A stretch of DNA of 64,000 nt from Atrichornis clamosus (lineage: Eukaryota > Chordata > Aves > Passeriformes > Menuridae). The notes under the pieces were generated by a model. The model was not told the origin of the DNA, did not search any database, and worked only from the letters and a program-made list of their open reading frames with translations. The translations under genes were made by a program, and so were the position numbers. The DNA lies in assembly GCA_013400975.1 (NCBI GenBank), contig WBMZ01006360.1:1-64000 (forward strand). The letters are read 5' to 3'. Positions 58,601 to 64,000 of the stretch are shown here, piece by piece (position 1 is the stretch's first letter; each line of letters opens with the position of its first letter).

Positions 58601-60073
58601 CCCATGTAAAAAGTTGATGTCCCAGAGTGCTGGGAGGTCATTAGAAATGCCTGATTGGATTGCAGCCTTCCTAGAGTTTACAGTATAAATGTGTCAGATG
58701 GTCCGTTTTCGCTCCATCGTGGTTTTGCAACAGGTTCCATCCATTTCAGATATTCCTGGTCACAGGTTTATTCTCATATGGGGTTTTCCTCTGTGAATCA
58801 CTTAACTTGCTGTGCTGCCGCTGCCAGTGCATTAGAGAATAAAAAAAGTGTTATGAAAATATTTCTCCAGGAAACTTTATCTTCCTGGATTTCCATTTAG
58901 TGACTTGGACTCGTCTGGTTGCGATAGAAGTGATGCTGCATAAATTGAAACAGGATCAAATAAGTTGTCTCATGACAGTTTCTATCTAATTTCTGGACTG
59001 CTGACTAGTTACGCAGTGTTTGTGGCAATGATTCCTTTCTCTCCCAGCAGCCAGCAAAATGTGGGATACTGAAACTTGAACTTTAAGGCAATTAACCTTC
59101 GTCTGTGTTCTCCAGCACCCTGCTTTGTTTATCCCTGGTTATTCCTCAAGCATCATGTTTCTCAGATGGGTATCAGGATGAAATCCTTCTGTGTTGTTTG
59201 TCCTTGGGGTTTTTTTTGAATTTTCCTCTGTAAATGTCCATATCTGGAAGCACGTCGGGAAGTTCTGGTCATTCCCAGGGCACCACCCGTGAGATGTTCC
59301 CTGCTGTGACTCAGTGGCCAGACGATGCTCCTGCATCTGGATGTATAAATAAGATGGGTCAGGGCACATGCTGTGACCTGTGGGGTGAACGGCTTCTGTC
59401 CCTGAGGCTGAAGTTCCTTCAGCTCCCCTCCCTCCCGAGGAGCAGAATCCATCCAAGCCAATGCTGGAGCAGGGAGTCTGTTAACTGTTAAAGGCTCTGA
59501 ATGGTCATGGATGATTTGGAAAGGACCTGATGTAACACCACAGCCTCATTTAAAACTCCCATTTGGATCCTCAGCTGCCTGGTCAGAAGTGGTGCCTTTG
59601 GAGAAGCTGGATAAGCAGCTGGAGAGCAATCCCTTGGGAGAGTTCAGCCTTGAAACCACAGCTTCTTGCCAGGAGTCAGAAGGTCAGGGGCAACTTGAGG
59701 TTGCACCAGACCAGGGAATCAATCAGGACTGTAAAAGGGATGAAGGGAGGAGGAGAAAGAAGATACCCTTAATTTGGGTCAGCTCATGGTACAGCCACAA
59801 AACCAGGAACAGAGAGATGGGAGTGCTGCGGGATGGGAACGAGCAGCCACGGAAGTGATGGGGAGAGTGGGTGGGACCTCTAGGCAGCAAACCTCTTCAC
59901 CCTGCTGAGCTGGAAACCAGTGCTGCTTCCCTTGCAGGAGCCCACTAGAGTTTTGTTTCTCATAAAATTAACAAAAACCCCTTGAAAACAGGGCTGGAAG
60001 AAACACAGAGCCCAGTTCATCCATTTCCCTGTGCACTGGCAGCTCTACTTGTGCCATTCCTGGAAGGTGTGCC

Positions 60074-60157
60074 TAGAATCAGAATCATGGAACCATTAAG
60101 GTTGGAAAAGCCCTCTAAGATCACTGAGTCCAGACATTAACCCAGCACTGCTGGGTG
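60074..60157 (-). repeat. CR1 LINE tail fragment (type C)
   Basis: TAGAATCAGAATCATGGAAC, AAGGTTGGAAAAGCCCTCTA, GTCCAGACATTAACCCAGCA. Faces the plus-strand copy next to it. Confidence 0.85.
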
Positions 60158-60180
60158 GGGATCGTTCTCTTCTGCCATGT

Positions 60181-60448
60181 AACAAGAGGAAACAGCCTCA
60201 AGTTGCACGTGGGGAGATTTAGATTGGATATTTTGGAAATTTCTTCCCTGAAAAGGTGGTCCGGCACTCGCACAGACTGCACAGGGCAGAGGTGGAGTCG
60301 CCATCCCTGGAAGCATTCCAAAAATATATGGATGTGGTACCTGGGGATGTGGTTTAGTGGTGAACATGGCAGTGCTGGGGGAACGTTTGGTCTCAATGAT
60401 CTTACAGGGCTTTTCCAATCTTAACAGTTCTGTGATTCCATGATTCCA
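60181..60448 (+). repeat. CR1 LINE 3' end (type C)
   Basis: GAGATTTAGATTGGATATTT, CTGAAAAGGTGGTCCGGCAC, GTGGTTTAGTGGTGAACATG, TTCTGTGATTCCATGATTCC. Confidence 0.92.
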
Positions 60449-61764
60449 GTCCCTCTGCCATGCACTGCCTGTGCCCACAGTGCTGTTGTGGGGATTTGGC
60501 TGCTGGCTCAGGAGCTGTTTGCCGGGTTTTAGAGAGAACTTCAAGTTCTGAAAAATTGTCGTGTTGGCTGTCAGCAGCTCTAACCCTGGCTGAGGACTCA
60601 AGAGGTATCTAAATCCCTGATGAAACACCTGAGAACATCCTGCCAGAGCATTTGCAGGGCAGGAAAGGGGTTCCTGCAGACCTGTGGCATTCTCATCTGG
60701 AAGAAATTTAGGAACAGAAACCTTTTCCTCTCATGTCGCTTGGACGCTCAGTTTCTATTTCCTCATGTCAGGAGAGTTTTGTCTAAGATCACATCGCTTT
60801 GCAAAATTAAATTTCTCACCAATAAAACTTGATCCCTTGGAAAAGAAGGAAAAAAGAGCCACAAAGCCTGGGTTTCAGAATTGTGGCCTTTCCTAAATTA
60901 AAATACTATCCAGCCTGATGTTTTACATGGCGAGTTTTATCCCACAGTGGGAATAAACTGCAGCTGCTGGAAAGCCCATGGGCCATGGGAGGGGCTTGGA
61001 GCACTGAGGCACAGGCTGGCCATGGCACACAGACCAGCACCCGACTGTAGCATGTTTGGGATGGCAGGAGATGGGGCCATCAGTCCCTCACAGCCCTGGA
61101 TGTTTGTTTCTGATTAAATACGTGCTCTTGGTACTGAAAGCGATGGGATCTGCTGCAGCCAGCTGCCAAAGCCACTATTCCATCTTGCAGAAGCTTTTAA
61201 TATTATGCTTCAGTAACAGCAGTTTTTCTTAACCAAAGTTCATTGATTTATAGTTTGAGAAAACATATTTTGCATCAGGCTTTGGGGAGTTGGAGGTTAC
61301 ATGGAGGTGGTTTGGCTGCACTGGATTATTAATCATATCCATGGGATTTTGGAATCCTTGCATTTGCACGATTGCAGGCTCGAGCTGGAAGCAGCACATC
61401 CATCATGCCGGTGGAGCTAACAGGATGCTGCACAAACCACAGCTCTCAGGTCAGAGGAGCAGCTTTCTGAGGGAGGCAATGACCTGGAAATAACTCTCAA
61501 AAGCAGAGTTCAGCCAGACCTTCGAATTATTCTGCGCCCACTGGAAAACCAAACATGACCCAAGCCATTCCTGACTGGAATGACAAATGCGGCTGGAGGG
61601 AAACACCGACCTGAATTGTACCCACTGGGGATGGTCGGAGGTGTCCCAGGCAGCCTCCTCCCAGGCTTTTCCTCCTTCCAGCTCGGCTCCAACTGTGCCG
61701 GCTCCTGGAGGATTCCTGCCCTCAGCAGTGCTCTGCTCTGTGCTGACGTGGCCTCACCTCAAGT

Positions 61765-62245
61765 CCCAGGGGCAGTTTTGGGAGCCTCAATATTAGAAGG
61801 ATCTGAGCTATTGGAGAGTGTCCAAAGGAGGGACACAGGGATGGGGAAGGGTCTGGAGAGGCCATACAAGGAGCAGCTGAGGTCACTTGTTCTGTTCAGC
61901 CTGAAGGAGGCTGAGGTCAGACCTTCTCTGGGGCTGCAGCTCCTCCCAAGGGGCAGCTCCAGTCTCTGCTCTCTGTGGATGGGACAGGACCCAGGGCACG
62001 GCTGGCGCTGTCAGGGGAGGGTCAGGCTGGAGATCAGGGAAGGGTTCTGCCCCCAGAGGGTGGTGGGCAATGAGCAGGCTCCCCAGGGAATGGGCACGGC
62101 CCCCAGGCTGCCAGAGCTCCAGGAGCATTTGGACAACGCTCCCAGGGACAGGGTGGGATTGTTGGGGTGTCCTGGGCAGGGCCAGGGGTTGGACTGGATG
62201 ATCCCTGTGGGTCCCTTCCAGCTCAGGACATTCCATGATCCTAGG
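61765..62245 (+). repeat. CR1 LINE 3' end (type B)
   Basis: ~480 bp: GAGCTATTGGAGAGTGTCC, GTCACTTGTTCTGTTCAGCC, GGTCAGGCTGGAGATCAGGG, GGGCAGGGCCAGGGGTTGG, ACATTCCATGATCCTAG. The 248-codon frame across it is a chance frame. Confidence 0.92.
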
Positions 62246-63099
62246 AGAGAGAGGTCCTTTCAGATGTGCATCAGCCTGGCCCAGCACTGGAGCCTGTGGA
62301 GGTGTGGGAGCAGCCAAGCTACGTAACTGCAGGAACAGTGACTTTTGTAAGAGGGAGAGAGCCCTGAAACCATCTGGCTTTATTTTACATTTCATTTCTA
62401 AAATAAACGTGGCTCATCAGAAGGATATTTGCCAGCACAAGAATAAAATTTGAGGGGTTTCTAAAACTTCCCCTGTTGCTTAGAGGAGGGCAGAGCTGGA
62501 GCTGTGCCCCGGGGTCTCATTACATGGTGGTTAATTAATTGTAGTCATTGATCAGGATTTCTGAGACGAAACACACCAAAATAAATTCCTTGACAACTCT
62601 CTTAAAATAGTGCACACTGTCCTGAGATTGGCTGGTTGGAGATAAAGAAGCATAAAATGTTCCCAAAACATCCAATTTTTTCTCTTTTTTTCCTTGTTTT
62701 GTTTTTTTTTTTCTTGAGAAAATGTAAATAGTAGGGATTTGTGCCTTCCCTGGCTCCAACCTCAGCCACAGGACGCAATTGGAAGCAATTAGGGCAGTTT
62801 CTGCCTTGGCAGGAGCAGCGGCCGATCCCCCTTTTGGCTCTGCAGTTCAGGGCTGCATTTTATCGAAACCTTCCATGAGGAATTTGGTTTTAATAATTCA
62901 TCACTGAGCTCCCAGCAGCTGCAAAATTTTCTGGGTTTTTAAGGGAAGGCTCCTGCCCTCCACAGTCTGAGTACATTTTTAAAATCAGTCCCTGATGGTA
63001 GTCCTGGCACTGGGCATCATCCTGGAGTTCTGGGAAAGTGGAGCCATGGCCAGTACCCAGCTGTGCCTTTTCCCTGGGACTGACCAATGTCAGCACCCT

Positions 63100-63248
63100 G
63101 AGAATCTCTGGAAGTGTCCAAGGCCAGGCTGGATGGGGCTTGGTGCAGCCTGGGATAGTGGAAAATGTCCCTGCCCATGGCAGGGGTTGGGACTGGATGA
63201 GCTTTGAAAGTCCCTTCCAACCCAAACCATCCTGTGATTCCATGATTC
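63100..63248 (+). repeat. CR1 LINE tail (type A)
   Basis: GAGAATCTCTGGAAGTGTCC, TGCCCATGGCAGGGGTTGGG, CCATCCTGTGATTCCATGA. Last recognised element of the window. Confidence 0.92.
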
Positions 63249-64000
63249 TTGCTGTTCTTTGCCCTTTGTCTTGGATCCCATCTCAGATCCTGGTGTTTTG
63301 TCAGCCTACCTGGCTTGGATCAACTCTGAGCTGGCAAAATGAGCTGAACTCCCTCACTGTCCACCACCACCCCAGCACTGCCTGGACCTGCTGCCCACCA
63401 TGAGATGGACGGGAGGGGAGGTGACGGGGTCTCTCTGGTGACAGCTCTTAGAGCTGAGGATTACCTGAAGCTTGTGAGCACAGCTGCCAGTGCTCTGTGC
63501 TTGCTGGCTTTCCTTTGAAAGTCACCCCCTTGGGTGTCTGGGCAGGAGCGCCGGGGGCTCGGCTGCCGTGCTGGATTCTGAATCAGGACAGCTGCCTCCA
63601 GCCCCACGTGTTCCCTGGGGTCCTCCCCCACCCCTGCAGTGCTCTGACCCTGTTTAGATTACAGAAGGATAATTTCACAACTTGATGCTTCCCTCACTCT
63701 TAATGTTTCTAGTTGAATTTTGATCCCAAGGGAAATAAGAGAATCTGGGCAAATCTGGCCGTGCTGCTCCATATTTGCCAGGGGAAGATAAAAGCCTCCC
63801 ATGCATTTGTTGATGATGACTGCAGTGGATACAGCAGTTTCTCAGCATCCCCTTTTTAACCTTAACAAATACCTTCAGGAAAAAGTCAGGAAGGAAAAGC
63901 CCTGTCTTGCACCAGCTTAGTCAAGTGCACGTGTGGTGCCTCAGCTCTTCCTTCATTCCCTTTGTTCATCCCCAACTTCTCTTCCCAGCAGTGAAGGAAG

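Larger units (their letters stand above)
1..64000 (+). other. PPP1R12B: PPP1R12B (MYPT2) gene, internal part
   Basis: The exons at 644-36424, read in order, give a continuous protein that matches vertebrate MYPT2 from the end of the ankyrin domain to just before the C-terminal HERLSR segment. MYPT2 targets the catalytic subunit PP1 beta/delta to myosin and so dephosphorylates the regulatory light chain in heart and skeletal muscle. MYPT2 is favoured over its paralogue MYPT1 by stretches such as RKTGSHNMLSEV, KSYLATIVPRRLSSTSDIEE, YVSTYLKR and SRSRAERQAQE, which follow the MYPT2 and not the MYPT1 sequence. The first exons (N-terminus, PP1-binding motif, ankyrin repeats) and the last exons (coiled coil, leucine zipper variants) are outside the window. 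The paralogue match is from memory of the family. Confidence 0.95.
53837..64000 (+). other. PPP1R12B: Long PPP1R12B intron, 3' part, after the M21 exon
   Basis: Intron shared by MYPT2 and M21 transcripts, running off the window. It contains a perfect hairpin (54885-54926), a 102-bp tandem duplication (55106-55309), and CR1 copies at 57040, 58324, 60074, 60181, 61765 and 63100. 53837-54884, 55310-57039, 57741-58323, 58601-60073, 60449-61764, 62246-63099 and 63249-64000 show no gene or known element. I looked for HERLSR-type exons and found none. Confidence 0.85.

Noticed and set aside
59511..59858. 115-codon frame with a plausible hydrophilic protein
   Set aside because: Looks protein-like in composition, but has no splice sites in a consistent frame and no known match.
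61580..62326. 248-codon open frame on the + strand, longest in the window
   Set aside because: Most of it is CR1 3' UTR sequence read in a chance frame; the same DNA is present in other copies without that frame.
36425..64000. Shared C-terminal exons (HERLSR, coiled coil, leucine zipper)
   Set aside because: Searched for in all + frames; none present, so they must be downstream of the window.
1..64000. Gene is PPP1R12A (MYPT1) and not PPP1R12B
   Set aside because: HNMLSEV, VSTYLKR, EAERTFSRSRAERQAQE and the M21 exon follow MYPT2; MYPT1 has different residues at these places.

Overview
The window is vertebrate nuclear DNA, almost certainly from a bird. Two things show this. A set of short exons with good GT-AG borders, all on the + strand, encodes PPP1R12B (MYPT2, the large regulatory subunit of striated-muscle myosin light chain phosphatase). 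The introns also carry about 32 fragments of CR1, the dominant avian LINE, many ending in the avian CR1 tail (variants of ATTCTATGA / ATTCCATGA). The species cannot be named from the sequence. In chicken this gene is, as I recall, on microchromosome 26.

Layout. Twelve coding exons lie between 644 and 36424. They start just after the ankyrin-repeat exons, which are upstream of the window. In order they are: 644-723, 1253-1395, 6444-6553, 9616-9813, 10581-10663, 12725-12850, 18251-18436 (cassette), 18953-19138, 32348-32438, 33410-33592, 34302-34485, 35024-35136 and 36380-36424; counting the cassette that makes thirteen. All phases agree across the borders, and the open frame has no stop or frameshift. 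From 36425 to the end is one very long intron. Inside it, at 53735-53836, is the alternative first coding exon of the small heart subunit M21 (HS-M21), which ends in the same phase as the 36380-36424 exon, so both can splice to the same C-terminal exons beyond the window.

How the parts work together. The long transcript makes MYPT2: PP1-docking and ankyrin repeats (upstream), then the acidic linker, Ser-rich central region, the inhibitory RRSTQ|GVT phosphorylation site split over an intron, the second inhibitory RRRGTG site, and the C-terminal coiled coil (downstream). The internal promoter near 53.6 kb would make M21, which has only the C-terminal part.

Repeats. The CR1 copies fall into three tail types that I call A (TCCCTGCCCATGGCAGGG and CCAACCCAAACCATTC), B (CAGGGCCAGGGGTTGG and TGATCCCTGTGG) and C (TTAGTGGTGAACATGGCAG and AAAGGTCTTTTCC), plus one much older copy. 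There are also AT-rich and GGA microsatellites, a 102-bp tandem duplication, an unexplained pair of about 90% identical 100-bp direct repeats, a perfect 19-bp-arm hairpin at 54885-54926, and one N with a local duplication that looks like an assembly join.

Most notable: the 62-codon cassette exon at 18251-18436, which looks like the MYPT2 counterpart of part of the MYPT1 central-insert region and which I do not recall in the human reference MYPT2 protein. I found no RNA gene, CRISPR array, or second protein-coding gene.
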